The position numbers and the translations under genes were made by a program. From DATJPY01 sp035506135 (GTDB lineage: Bacteria; Myxococcota_A; UBA9160; PR03), in the NCBI GenBank assembly GCA_035506135.1, contig DATJPY010000031.1:135263-199262 (forward strand): a DNA stretch of 64,000 bases. Direction: 5' to 3'. The notes under the pieces are model-generated. The model ran no database searches. It saw nothing but the letters and a program-made list of their open reading frames with translations, and had not been told where the DNA came from. This document shows, piece after piece, positions 42,162 through 51,013 of this stretch. Position 1 is the first letter of the stretch. The number at the start of each line of letters is the position of its first letter.

Positions 42162-44717
42162 ATGAAGGAGCGGCTGCTCGGCGCCATCGCGCCGCTGTTC
42201 GGTGCCGGCCTCTTCGGCCTCGCGCTCTGGATCCTGCACCGCGAGCTCTCGACGACGCGCCTCGAGGACGTCCTCGCGCACCTGCACGCCATCCCGCGCG
42301 CGCGCGTCGCGTGGGCGATCGCGCTCACCGTGGTCGGCTACCTGGTGCTGACCGGCTACGACCTGCTCGCGTTCCGCTACATCGGCAACGCCCTGGCCCG
42401 CGGCAAGGTCGTGTTCGCGTCGTTCATCGGCTTCGTCTTCAGCCACAACGTGGGCCTTTCGTTCTTCGGCGGCAGCGCGGTGCGCTACCGCATCCTCTCG
42501 AGCTTCGGCGTCTCGCCCGGCGACATCGCGCGGGTCATCACCTTCAACCTGTTCACGTTCTGGCTGGGCTTCCTGTCGCTCGGCGGCGCCGTCCTGATCT
42601 TCGCGCCGATCTCGGTGCCGCGCTCGCTCCACGTCGTGTTCACCACCAGCCGGCCGATCGGCGCCGCGCTGCTCGCGGCCTTCGCGGGATGCCTCGTCGC
42701 CAGCGCGTGGCGCCGCGAGCCGATCCGCCTCGGCGGATTCGAGTTCGCGCTGCCGCGGCCCGAGATGACGCTGGCGCAGACGCTCCTCTCGGCCGTCGAC
42801 TGGGCGCTCGCGGCGTCGGTCCTCTACGTCCTGCTTCCCCACGCGCATCACCTCACCGCCGGCCGCTTCCTCGGCATCTTCCTGCTCGCGCAGGTGATCG
42901 GACTCGCGAGCCACGTGCCCGGCGGCCTCGGCGTCTTCGAGTCGGTGATGGTGCTCCTGCTCGCGCCGTACCTGTCGGGCGACGTCGCGCTGGGCTCCGT
43001 GCTCGCCTATCGCGTGGTCTACTACCTGGCGCCGCTGGCGGTTGGCATCGCGGCGCTCGCCGGCTACGAGCTTCGCGAGCGGCGCCATCACTTCGCGCGC
43101 GCGCAGGACCTGGTGGCGCTCTGGTTCCCCGCGCTGGTGCCGCCCGTGCTCGCCGTCGGAACCTTTGCGGGCGGCGTGATCCTGCTCGTGTCCGGTGCCA
43201 CGCCGGCGGCGCCCGGGCGCATGGAGGGCCTGGCGCGCCTGATCCCGCTCCCGGTGATGGAGGTCTCGCATCTGCTCGGCAGCGCCATCGGCGTCGGGCT
43301 CCTGCTCCTGGCGCGCGCGCTGCAGCAGCGCGTCGACGCCGCTTACCTGCTCTCGCTGGCGTTGCTCGCGACCGGGTCGCTGGTGTCGCTGCTGAAGGGA
43401 TTCGACTACGAGGAGGCCAGCTACCTCGCGCTGCTCTTCCTCGCGCTGCTTCCCTGCCGCGGCTACTTCCACCGCAGGAGCTCGCTGCTCTCGCAGGCCT
43501 TCTCGTTCGAGTGGATCATCGGCATCGCGGGCGTGGTGATCGGGACCGGGATGCTGGTGCTGCTCGCCTATCGCGACGTCGCCTACGCGCACGAGCTGTG
43601 GTGGCGCTTCGACCTGTCGAGCCACGCCTCGCGCTCGCTGCGCGCCCTGCTCGCCGCCTCGGTGGTGCTGGCCGCCTACGCGCTCGCGCGGCTCTTGCGC
43701 CCCGCCGCCCCGATCGTCGTCGGGCCGAGCGAGGAGGACGTGAAACGCGCGCTGCCGGTGATCGACGCGTCGCCGCGCGCGAGCTCGCACCTCGCGCTGC
43801 TCGGCGACAAGCAGCTCATGTTCAGCGACGACGGCAAGGCCTTCCTGATGTACGGCGTCGCGCGGGGATCCTGGATCTCGATGGGCGACCCCGTCGGGCC
43901 GGCCGAGCAACGGCGCGAGCTCGCCTGGCGCTTCCGCGAGATGGCCGACCAGCACGGCGGCCGCGCAGTCTTCTACGAGGTCACCGACGAGGATCTGCCG
44001 GTCTATCTCGAGCTCGGCCTCTCGCTCCGCAAGCTCGGCGAGGAGGCGCGGGTGCCGCTCGAGGACTTCACGCTCGAGGGGAGCCAGCGGCGCGGCCAGC
44101 GCCAGACGGTGAGCCGCATGGTCCGCGACGGCTGCTCGTTCGAGCTGGTACGCGCCGAGGGAGTGCCCGCGATCCTCGACGAGCTCGCCGCCATCTCGGA
44201 CGCCTGGCTGGCCGAGAAGAACACCCGCGAGAAGCGCTTCTCCCTCGGCCGCTTCGATCCCGACTACCTGCGCCTGCTGCCGATCGGCGTGGTCCGGCGC
44301 GACGCCGACATCGTCGCGTTCGCGAACGTATGGCCGTGCCGCGGCCGGGAGGAGCTGTCGATCGACCTGATGCGGCACCGGCCCGACGCGCCCGCCGGCT
44401 CGATGGAGTACCTCTTCACCGAGCTGATGCTGTGGGGCCACAACCAGGGCTATCGCTGGTTCAGCCTCGGGATGGCGCCGCTCTCCGGCTTCGAGCACCA
44501 CCGGCTGGCGCCGCTCTGGAACCGGCTCGGTGCGCTGCTCTTCCGCTACGGCGAGAACTTCTACAACTTCCGCGGGCTGCGCTCGTTCAAGGACAAGTTC
44601 CACCCGGTGTGGGAGCCGCGCTTCCTCGCCTCACCGGGAGGGCTGAGCGTGCCGCTCGTCCTGACCCACGTCGCCTCGCTGGTGTCGGGCGGTGTGTCGG
44701 GCGTCGTGACCAAGTGA
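42162..44717 (+). CDS. mprF: MprF-like aminoacyl-phosphatidylglycerol synthase/flippase
   Basis: 851 residues. The N-terminal 500 or so residues make about 12-14 membrane helices, the flippase (GNALARGKVVFASFIGFVFSHNVG, FGGSAVRYRI, HVPGGLGVFESVMV). The C-terminal DUF2156 domain is the aminoacyl-tRNA-dependent synthase: LLGDKQLMFSDDGKAFLMYG, WISMGDPVG, SLGMAPLSG and FKDKFHPVWEPR. MprF adds Lys or Ala to phosphatidylglycerol and moves it outward, lowering surface charge. ATG at 42162 chosen; GTG at 42153 is possible. Its 3' end overlaps the convergent AcvB-type gene by 87 bases. Confidence 0.92.
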   Translation: MKERLLGAIAPLFGAGLFGLALWILHRELSTTRLEDVLAHLHAIPRARVAWAIALTVVGYLVLTGYDLLAFRYIGNALARGKVVFASFIGFVFSHNVGLSFFGGSAVRYRILSSFGVSPGDIARVITFNLFTFWLGFLSLGGAVLIFAPISVPRSLHVVFTTSRPIGAALLAAFAGCLVASAWRREPIRLGGFEFALPRPEMTLAQTLLSAVDWALAASVLYVLLPHAHHLTAGRFLGIFLLAQVIGLASHVPGGLGVFESVMVLLLAPYLSGDVALGSVLAYRVVYYLAPLAVGIAALAGYELRERRHHFARAQDLVALWFPALVPPVLAVGTFAGGVILLVSGATPAAPGRMEGLARLIPLPVMEVSHLLGSAIGVGLLLLARALQQRVDAAYLLSLALLATGSLVSLLKGFDYEEASYLALLFLALLPCRGYFHRRSSLLSQAFSFEWIIGIAGVVIGTGMLVLLAYRDVAYAHELWWRFDLSSHASRSLRALLAASVVLAAYALARLLRPAAPIVVGPSEEDVKRALPVIDASPRASSHLALLGDKQLMFSDDGKAFLMYGVARGSWISMGDPVGPAEQRRELAWRFREMADQHGGRAVFYEVTDEDLPVYLELGLSLRKLGEEARVPLEDFTLEGSQRRGQRQTVSRMVRDGCSFELVRAEGVPAILDELAAISDAWLAEKNTREKRFSLGRFDPDYLRLLPIGVVRRDADIVAFANVWPCRGREELSIDLMRHRPDAPAGSMEYLFTELMLWGHNQGYRWFSLGMAPLSGFEHHRLAPLWNRLGALLFRYGENFYNFRGLRSFKDKFHPVWEPRFLASPGGLSVPLVLTHVASLVSGGVSGVVTK

Positions 44718-46088
44718 CGCCACCCGCCGCCGCGCGCCCTCCAGGATCCGGCGCGCCAGCGCGTCGTAGTCGCCGTCGAAGTGGTGGCCGCCTCCCGTCT
44801 TCACGATCTCGGTCTTGGAGAGCGCCGGGTCCGGGCACAGCGAGTCCTCCTCCTCCTCGCCGTAGAAGCACTGGATCAGGGCCGGATCGATGCGCAGCAG
44901 CTCGGGCAGCACGTCGAGCGCCCCCTCGCCGGAAGGCGTCGCGCCCAGCCAGCCCGTGACCTTGATCTCGAAGCTCGCCTTCCCCTCGAGCCCGAGCAGC
45001 GCAATGAGGGCGATCGACTTGCGATCGCTCTCCGGCAGCCGGTTCACGGCGAACGGGAGCACGCTCGCGCCGAACGAGTAGCCGATCAGGATCGCGCGCT
45101 TGGCTCCGAACGCCTCGCGATAGTGCTCGAGGATCGCCGCGAGGTCCTTCGCCATCTGGTCCGGCGACTGCTCCTCCCAGAAGTAACGGAGCGAGTCGAC
45201 GCCGACGACCGGCACGCCGCTCTGCGCCAGCCGCTCGCCGATCTCCTTGTCGAGGTCGCGCCAGCCGCCGTCGCCCGAGTAGATCACCGCGAAGAGATCG
45301 CCGCCGGGCTTGTCCGCGGGGATCTCGATGAGCGGCAGGTCGTCGAGCGTCTGCTCGGTCTCCGGGGCCTCGAGGATCGGGCGCAGCAGCGCGACGAGCC
45401 GCTCCTCCGGGGTCCCGGTGGAGCGCCGCTTGCCGATCACCGAGTGGGGATCGGCCAGCGCGGCGAGCTTGGGCGCCAGCGGATTGCGAGCGTCGACACG
45501 CCACCAGCCGGGCAGATGCGGCCGCGGCCCGTAGCTGAAGCCGTGTCCCTTCGGACCCGGGCGCGACGGGGCGCCCTCGCACAGGGCGACCTTCGTCGAG
45601 ACGGCCTTGGCGGGATCGACGCTCACCGCGCCGGCCACCGTCGCCGCGGGCGACTGGGCCAGGGCGGCGTAGGCGAGCGTGCCTCCCGCGCCGATGCCGG
45701 CCAGGATCGGCGAGTGGTAGCGGCTCACGCGCATCTCGCGCTGCAGCCGCTGCGAGAGGTCCTCGATCTCCGACAGCAGATAGTGGCAGCCGTCGTCGCT
45801 CTCGCGCAGGCCGCGCTCGTACTCGGCGAGGTCGACTCCGACCACCGCCGCACCATCGGCGACGAGCTCCTGCGCCGCGCGGCCAAGGGCTCGGCTCCAG
45901 CCCGATTCGTCGGAGAACAGGAAGACGAGCGCGTGCGGCGGGTCGTCGGGGCGGAAGATCCGGATTCGCCCGAAGCGCCCCTCTTCTCGCTCGTCGCCTC
46001 CGCTCCCGCTGGAGCAGGCGACCGCGACGAGCACGATCGCCAGGCCGACCCGCACGGCTCGGCGCGGCGCGTTCCGGGTGTGGAGCAC
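44631..46088 (-). CDS. AcvB/VirJ-type lipoprotein (predicted aminoacyl-PG hydrolase)
   Basis: 485 residues. Lipoprotein-like N-terminus (hydrophobic run then AVAC, C25). The first half is an alpha/beta fold whose elbow is GIGAGG (131-136), lacking a Ser. The second half is the VirJ domain: SGDGGWRDLDK (271-281), nucleophile elbow GYSFGA (336-341, S338) and GGGHHFDGDY (H435/H436). In Agrobacterium and Rhizobium AcvB/AtvA partners LpiA (MprF) and hydrolyses lysyl-phosphatidylglycerol. Here it converges on mprF, 18 bases downstream of BatD in the same operon. Start: GTG at 46088; GTG at 46055 is an alternative. Confidence 0.82.
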   Translation of the reverse strand: MLHTRNAPRRAVRVGLAIVLVAVACSSGSGGDEREEGRFGRIRIFRPDDPPHALVFLFSDESGWSRALGRAAQELVADGAAVVGVDLAEYERGLRESDDGCHYLLSEIEDLSQRLQREMRVSRYHSPILAGIGAGGTLAYAALAQSPAATVAGAVSVDPAKAVSTKVALCEGAPSRPGPKGHGFSYGPRPHLPGWWRVDARNPLAPKLAALADPHSVIGKRRSTGTPEERLVALLRPILEAPETEQTLDDLPLIEIPADKPGGDLFAVIYSGDGGWRDLDKEIGERLAQSGVPVVGVDSLRYFWEEQSPDQMAKDLAAILEHYREAFGAKRAILIGYSFGASVLPFAVNRLPESDRKSIALIALLGLEGKASFEIKVTGWLGATPSGEGALDVLPELLRIDPALIQCFYGEEEEDSLCPDPALSKTEIVKTGGGHHFDGDYDALARRILEGARRRVASLGHDARHTARHQRGDVGQDERHAQPSR

Positions 46089-46105
46089 GACGCATTGTTC
46101 ATCTT

Positions 46106-47338
46106 CTACAGGTGACGCACCAGCTCCTCGACGCGCTGGACGTCGGGTGGATCTTCCGCTCGCCTCGCGAAGCGGGCGCGGTCGAGCCGGGCGAGCGCAT
46201 CGGCGGCCTCCCGCAGCGCTTGGTCGCGGCTGCCACGCGCGAGGATCTCCTCGGCCGAGAGGGCGCGCGTTCCGGGGAGCCGCGCGTCGAGTCCCGCGCG
46301 CAGTGCAGCCGCCAGCGCGGCCGACGTCTCGCCTGCGTCGCCTCGCGCGAACGCCTGCGCGGCTCGGGCCAGGTGGGGAGCTGCGGCGCGGCGCGGTGCC
46401 CGGCGCCACAGCGCGATCCGCACCGCCGAGAGACAGGTCGCGGCCGCGGCCAGCGCGAGCGCGCCGCCGAGCGCCCAGCGCCAGCCGCCGCCCGATCCCT
46501 CGAGCGGACGGTCCGCCGGCGCGGGCTCCGGCAGGCGCGGGCCCGCGAGGGGTGGCTCCGGATCGACGCGCACCTCGAGCGCCGGCGCCTCGCTCACCCG
46601 ATAGGCGCCGGCCTCGGGGTCGTACCACGACACGTGCAGCGGCGGAACCACGAGCGATCCCTCGCGGCGCGGTACGAGCTCATAGGGGAAGCTGCGGCGC
46701 GCGACCAGCACGCGGCCCGCGTCGAGCGTCAGCGACGGCGGGCGCGGATGGACGTCGACGCCGTCGAGCTGGGGCAGGCCGGGCGCGGCCGCCCAGGCGT
46801 TGCCGGCGCCGGAGACCGTCACGCTCAGCGAGACCGTCTCGCCGACCCCGACGCGCTCCGCGGAGACGCTCGACGCGATCTCGATCGGTCCGACCACCCC
46901 GCTGAAGTCGGCCGGCCGGCCATGGCTCGGCAGGGGCTCGACCCGGAGACGAGCGCCCGGCACCTCCACCTCGACCGGCTCGCCGGTGCCATCGCCCGTG
47001 CTGCAGGCGAGCCGCGCGGCCGGGATCTCGAGGTCGCCGCTGCGCGCGGGGAAGAGCGCGCGCCGCTCCTCGTAGACCAGCCGGTGCGGGCTGACGTCAC
47101 CGATGCCCGGGTCGGGAGAGGTCCCCGGCAGCCATTCGGCGCGCAGCGACGGAAACGAGGGTGGATCGACCCACGTGACGTTCGACACGTCGGTGCGTCG
47201 CAGGATCCGAACCCGGTAGAGCACCTGCTGGCCGACCACGGCCTGCGCCGGCTCGAGCGACACCGAAGCGAGACAGGGGGCATCGTCGGCCCTCGCGCTG
47301 GCGGCGACGAGAGCGAGGGCGAGCATCACCCTCACCAT
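46106..47338 (-). CDS. batD: BatD-like oxygen-tolerance/aerotolerance protein
   Basis: 410 residues. Signal peptide (MLALALVAASARA), then Ig-like beta domains: VSLEPAQAVVGQQVLYRVRI and VSAERVGVGETVSLSVTVSGAGN, each like the BatD repeats, plus RRSFPYELVPRREGSLVVPPLHVSWYDPEAGAY. One membrane helix (near 298-315) precedes a helical cytoplasmic tail. BatD acts with the VWA proteins BatA/B at the inner membrane, probably as a periplasmic protein-protein or chaperone complex. 7-base overlap with the upstream VWA/TPR gene. Confidence 0.8.
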   Translation of the reverse strand: MVRVMLALALVAASARADDAPCLASVSLEPAQAVVGQQVLYRVRILRRTDVSNVTWVDPPSFPSLRAEWLPGTSPDPGIGDVSPHRLVYEERRALFPARSGDLEIPAARLACSTGDGTGEPVEVEVPGARLRVEPLPSHGRPADFSGVVGPIEIASSVSAERVGVGETVSLSVTVSGAGNAWAAAPGLPQLDGVDVHPRPPSLTLDAGRVLVARRSFPYELVPRREGSLVVPPLHVSWYDPEAGAYRVSEAPALEVRVDPEPPLAGPRLPEPAPADRPLEGSGGGWRWALGGALALAAAATCLSAVRIALWRRAPRRAAAPHLARAAQAFARGDAGETSAALAAALRAGLDARLPGTRALSAEEILARGSRDQALREAADALARLDRARFARRAEDPPDVQRVEELVRHL

Positions 47339-49011
47339 TGCGGCAGCCCGTCGCTCGGCCGCGCGGGTGCCCGCTCGCCCCGCGTTGCGCTCTGGAGCGA
47401 GAGGTCCGCCCGGTCGCCGACGGCGTCGAGCCAGGAGGCGAGCTGCTGCGCATCGAGCTGCGGCGCGAACCCGCGCGCCGGATCGGTTCCGCCGGGCGCC
47501 GCCGGCTGCGGGTGCTCGCGGTCCCGGGCGCGCTCGGCCGGCTCGGGTCGCTCTCGTGGCTCTGCAGCGGCCGCGTGCCGCGAGTCGCTCGCGTCGGTGG
47601 GAGGAGGCTTCGGCGGCGCCGCACGGAGCGCGCGAAGCGTCCACTCGAGGTTGAAGCGGGCGCGTGTGTCGGACGGATCGAGCGCGAGCGCGTCGAAGAA
47701 GGCGTCGCGGGCCGCGGCGAGGTCGCCCTGCTCGAGCGCGAGCACGCCGAGGTCGTAGTAGGCGAGGGCGGCGAGCGCGGGGTCGCGGGCGCCGAGGGCA
47801 GCCGCCAGCAGCGCGCGGCGCGCCTCGTCGGGGTGCGCTCCCTCGGCGCGGGCCACGCCGAGCGCGAGCAGGAGGCGCGGATCGCCTGGCCGCTCGCGCA
47901 AGCGCGCCTCGAGCCCGGCCGCCGTGCGCTCGGCCTCTCGGGCGCTCGCCTCGCCCGGCGCAGGGCCACCGGGAGCGGCTCCGATCGCGCCGAGCGCAAG
48001 CAGGAGCAACGCGCCGCGGCGCGCCTCCCTCGGCGCCGCGCCGAGCCACACCCCCTCGAGACACAGGAGCACGTAGGCCAGGACCGCGAGCGGCACGACG
48101 CGGCTCGCCGGAACGCGCCGAGAGACCGGCTCCTCGGGGCTCGCGCCCGGCCGTCCGGCGTCGCGGCGGATCGCGTCGCGGAGCGCTTCGAGGTCGACGT
48201 CGCCCCAGCGGTCGGCCGCGAAGAAGGCACCATCGGTCGCTCCCGCGAGCCGGGCCAGCCGCGCGGCGTCGCGGCGCGACACGACCGGGCGGCCGGCGGT
48301 ATCGAGCAGCGGGACTCCCGAGTCCGGAACCTGCGCGCCCGCCTCGCTCCCGAGCCCGACTGCGACGACGCGCACGCCGCCGTGCACCGCCAGCTCGTCG
48401 CCGACCGGCCGGCCCGCCACCGGGTCCTCGCCGTCCGAGAGCACCACGACGACGCGCGGCCGGTCGCCGCCGTCGAACGCCCCGATCGCGGCACCGATGC
48501 CGGCGGCCAGGTCCGAGCCGCGCTGCTGCAGGAGCTCGCCGTCGAGCGCCGGCACGAGATCCGACAGCGCATCGGTGTCGCGGGTCAGCGGGGTCAGCAG
48601 CACCCCACGGCCCGCGAAGGCCGCGAGCGCCAGGCGATCCTCGGGCGCCGCGCGCTCGAGCAGTGCGGCCGCGATCTCGCGCGCCCGCGTGAGCCGCGAC
48701 GGCGCCACGTCCGCGGCATCCATGCTGCGCGACACGTCGAGGAGCAGCACCACGTCGACGCCCGAGGCTGCGACCCGCACCGTCTCGAACCCGGCGCGCG
48801 GCCCGAGCGCGGCGAGGCCGAGGACGGCCAGCGCCGCGACCAGGACGAGGTCGCCCGCGAGGCGCCGGGCACCGATCGAATGCGCGTCCCCGAGCAGCCG
48901 GCGCGCGCGCCGCCGCACTGCGAGCCACGACCCGACGGCGCAGGCCGCCGCCAGGGCGACACCGATCGCCGTCGGCAGGGCCCACTCGGGATGTGCGAGC
49001 CCGGGGCTCAC
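47332..49011 (-). CDS. VWA-TPR fusion (BatB/BatC-like)
   Basis: 559 residues from GTG (GTGA overlap with the upstream gene). Two membrane segments near 10-33 and 55-70 frame the von Willebrand A domain. The MIDAS is intact: D92-V-S94-R-S96 (LLLDVSRSMDAADV), with VVLSDGEDP later. A membrane segment near 310-325 (LAVLAYVLLCLEGVWLGA) is followed by tetratricopeptide repeats (ALGVARAEGAHPDEARRAL, YYDLGVLALEQGDLAAARDAF, ALDPSDTRARFNLEW). In Bacteroides-type operons the VWA protein BatB and TPR protein BatC are separate; here they are one polypeptide. C-terminal ~90 residues are low-complexity. Confidence 0.85.
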   Translation of the reverse strand: MSPGLAHPEWALPTAIGVALAAACAVGSWLAVRRRARRLLGDAHSIGARRLAGDLVLVAALAVLGLAALGPRAGFETVRVAASGVDVVLLLDVSRSMDAADVAPSRLTRAREIAAALLERAAPEDRLALAAFAGRGVLLTPLTRDTDALSDLVPALDGELLQQRGSDLAAGIGAAIGAFDGGDRPRVVVVLSDGEDPVAGRPVGDELAVHGGVRVVAVGLGSEAGAQVPDSGVPLLDTAGRPVVSRRDAARLARLAGATDGAFFAADRWGDVDLEALRDAIRRDAGRPGASPEEPVSRRVPASRVVPLAVLAYVLLCLEGVWLGAAPREARRGALLLLALGAIGAAPGGPAPGEASAREAERTAAGLEARLRERPGDPRLLLALGVARAEGAHPDEARRALLAAALGARDPALAALAYYDLGVLALEQGDLAAARDAFFDALALDPSDTRARFNLEWTLRALRAAPPKPPPTDASDSRHAAAAEPRERPEPAERARDREHPQPAAPGGTDPARGFAPQLDAQQLASWLDAVGDRADLSLQSATRGERAPARPSDGLPQW

Positions 49012-50060
49012 GGGATGCGCCTCGCGAGGCCGCGCGCGGTCGCGATCTCGAGCGCGACCAGGAGCGCCGCCGCCGCGAGGAAGGGCTCGGGATGCAGCGT
49101 GCGGTAGAGCCGGGGAGGCGCGCGGCGCGCCACCCGCTCGAGCGAGTCGATCTCGGCGTACACGGCCGCCAGGTCGGCCGGGCTGTGCGCCGCGAAGAAG
49201 CGCCCTCCCGTCGCGGCGGCGACGGCGCGCAGCGTGTCTGCATCGAGGTCGTGGCGCTCGAAGTGGAGCCCGTGGCCGGCGCCGCCTTCGGGCTCCATCG
49301 CGACCCGGCCGGTCGAGCCGATCCCCACGGTGTGGACCCGCACGCCGCGCGCGACGGCCACGCCGGCCGCGACGTCGGGTGGCACGGCGCCCGCGTTGCT
49401 GCGGCCGTCGGTGAGGAGCACCACCACGCGTCCGGCGAGCGGCGCGGGTCCTCCGGCGATCGCCTCCGTCTCGCCGGGCGCGACGCGCTTCACGGCGAGC
49501 ACCAGCGCGTCGCCGAGCGCGGTGGCTCCCCCCGCGATGCCTTGTGTCACGCGCGCCAGCGCTGCGGCGAGCAGGCGCCCGTCGCTGGTGAGCGGGCACT
49601 GCGTGAACGCGGTCTCGCCGAACACGACGAGGCCGACGCGGTCGCCCTCGGCGATGCGCTGCTCGGCGAAGCGCGCCACGACGCGGCGCGCCAGCTCGAA
49701 GCGGGTGCGCCACGCGCCGTCGACCTCGGCGTCGAGCGCGCGCATGCTGTCCGAGGTGTCGAGCACCAGGACCACGTCGAGCCCCTCGCCGGGGAGCGGC
49801 GGCGCGCGGTGCTCGTCGACGGGACCCGCCGCGGCGAGCCCCACGAGCGCCAGAGCGGCCGCGCGGCCCGCGAGCGCGAGCGCCCGCCCGAGATCCCACC
49901 TCCGCGCGCCGGCCGCCTCGGCCTCGGGCCAGGCGGGCCAGGCGAGCGCAGCGGGCGGACGTCGCGCCGCGATCGCCAGCCAGACCGCTGCGCCGGCCAG
50001 CCCGAGCACCGCCCAGAGCGGGTGCTCGAAGGCCCCGAGCGCGGCGCGGAGCGCGCTCAC
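49008..50060 (-). CDS. batA: VWA-domain membrane protein (BatA-like)
   Basis: 350 residues. N-terminal membrane helices (about 14-32 and 60-80), then a von Willebrand A domain with intact MIDAS D101-T-S103-D-S105 (VLVLDTSDSMRALD), VFGETAFTQCPLTSD (threonine position) and LLTDGRSN. A C-terminal membrane helix at about 325-340 gives the TM-TM-VWA-TM layout of BatA. VWA domains bind metal and ligands and assemble the Bat complex that the MoxR ATPase acts on. GTG start overlapping the upstream stop (GTGA). Confidence 0.87.
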   Translation of the reverse strand: MSALRAALGAFEHPLWAVLGLAGAAVWLAIAARRPPAALAWPAWPEAEAAGARRWDLGRALALAGRAAALALVGLAAAGPVDEHRAPPLPGEGLDVVLVLDTSDSMRALDAEVDGAWRTRFELARRVVARFAEQRIAEGDRVGLVVFGETAFTQCPLTSDGRLLAAALARVTQGIAGGATALGDALVLAVKRVAPGETEAIAGGPAPLAGRVVVLLTDGRSNAGAVPPDVAAGVAVARGVRVHTVGIGSTGRVAMEPEGGAGHGLHFERHDLDADTLRAVAAATGGRFFAAHSPADLAAVYAEIDSLERVARRAPPRLYRTLHPEPFLAAAALLVALEIATARGLARRIP

Positions 50061-51013
50061 CGCGCCGACTCCGGCGGGATCGACCCGGCGACCCACCGCC
50101 GCGCCTTCTCGATCGCGTCGCGCACCCGCGCGGCGGCCTCGCCCGGCTCGGCGCGCTGGAAGCGCACGGAGTCGAGCGCGCGCAGCACCGCGAGCACGTC
50201 GGCCCAGCGGGTCGCGAGCGCGAAGGGCGGCGAGAGGGCCGCGGCCTCCTCGGTGGTGCGAAAGGCGAGCGGCAGCGCGAAGCGGCGCGTCACGTAGCGG
50301 CGCAGAGCCTGGCCCGCCTCGTCGGCCGACCCACGCCAATCGGTGTCGATCGCAGCGGCCGCCGCCTCGAGCCCCGCGAGCGCGTCGGCCCAGGGTGCAG
50401 CGGCCGGCGCCAGCGCTGCGGAGGCTGCGGCGGCGCGCCGCCGCCGCGCGCGGCGGACGAGCGAGAGCGCGGCCACTCCGGCGAGCGCCGCCAGTGCGCC
50501 TGCCGCCGCGGCCGCGAGGGCCGGCGCCCGCGCGGGCGCCGGTGCCGGCATCCGGTAGGGGAACGGCGCGACCTGGTCCGGGAACTCGCTCGAGACCGCC
50601 ACGACCTCGAGCGGCCGCGCCTCGGTCTCGAGCGCGCTGCGCTCTCCCTCCGGTCCCTCCACGTCGATTCGCATCGCCGGCCACTCGGTCGCGCCGATCT
50701 CCCGCGCGCGCACGCGGATCCGGGTGCGCTCGGTCCAGCGCGCGCCGTCGCGCTCGACCGGCAGCGTCTCGGCATCGAGCAGCCAGAGCCCCGCGACCCG
50801 CTCGGGCGGAGCGACCGGGTGCACCCGGTGCCCGGGCGGCGTCACCACCATCACCTCGACCACGGCGACGTCGCCGAGCCGCAGGCGCGGGGGCTCGATC
50901 GAGACCGTGGCCCGCGGCGTGGGCGGCGCGGCCGCCCCGGCCGCGCCGGGAGCCTCCGACTGCTGGCACCCCAGGAGCAGCAGCGCGGCGAGCGTCCACG
51001 CAGCGCGCTTCAT
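50057..51013 (-). CDS. Bat-operon lipoprotein with a C-terminal membrane segment
   Basis: 318 residues. Lipoprotein signal MKRAAWTLAALLLLGC (C16). The N-half is an Ig-like beta domain (ATVSIEPPRLRLGDVAVVEVMVVTPPGHRV), similar in style to BatD repeats. One membrane helix near 165-183 is followed by basic residues and a helical, Ala-rich cytoplasmic domain (about 200-318) with RTTEEAAAL and VLRALDSVRFQRAEP, as in DUF4381-like proteins of MoxR/Bat loci. Part of the Bat complex by context. ATGA overlap with the DUF58 gene. Confidence 0.72.
   Translation of the reverse strand: MKRAAWTLAALLLLGCQQSEAPGAAGAAAPPTPRATVSIEPPRLRLGDVAVVEVMVVTPPGHRVHPVAPPERVAGLWLLDAETLPVERDGARWTERTRIRVRAREIGATEWPAMRIDVEGPEGERSALETEARPLEVVAVSSEFPDQVAPFPYRMPAPAPARAPALAAAAAGALAALAGVAALSLVRRARRRRAAAASAALAPAAAPWADALAGLEAAAAAIDTDWRGSADEAGQALRRYVTRRFALPLAFRTTEEAAALSPPFALATRWADVLAVLRALDSVRFQRAEPGEAAARVRDAIEKARRWVAGSIPPESAR

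Noticed and set aside
41439..44603. A 1054-codon minus-strand frame opposite mprF
   Set aside because: His/Arg/Glu-rich translation with no family features; mprF on the other strand is unmistakable.
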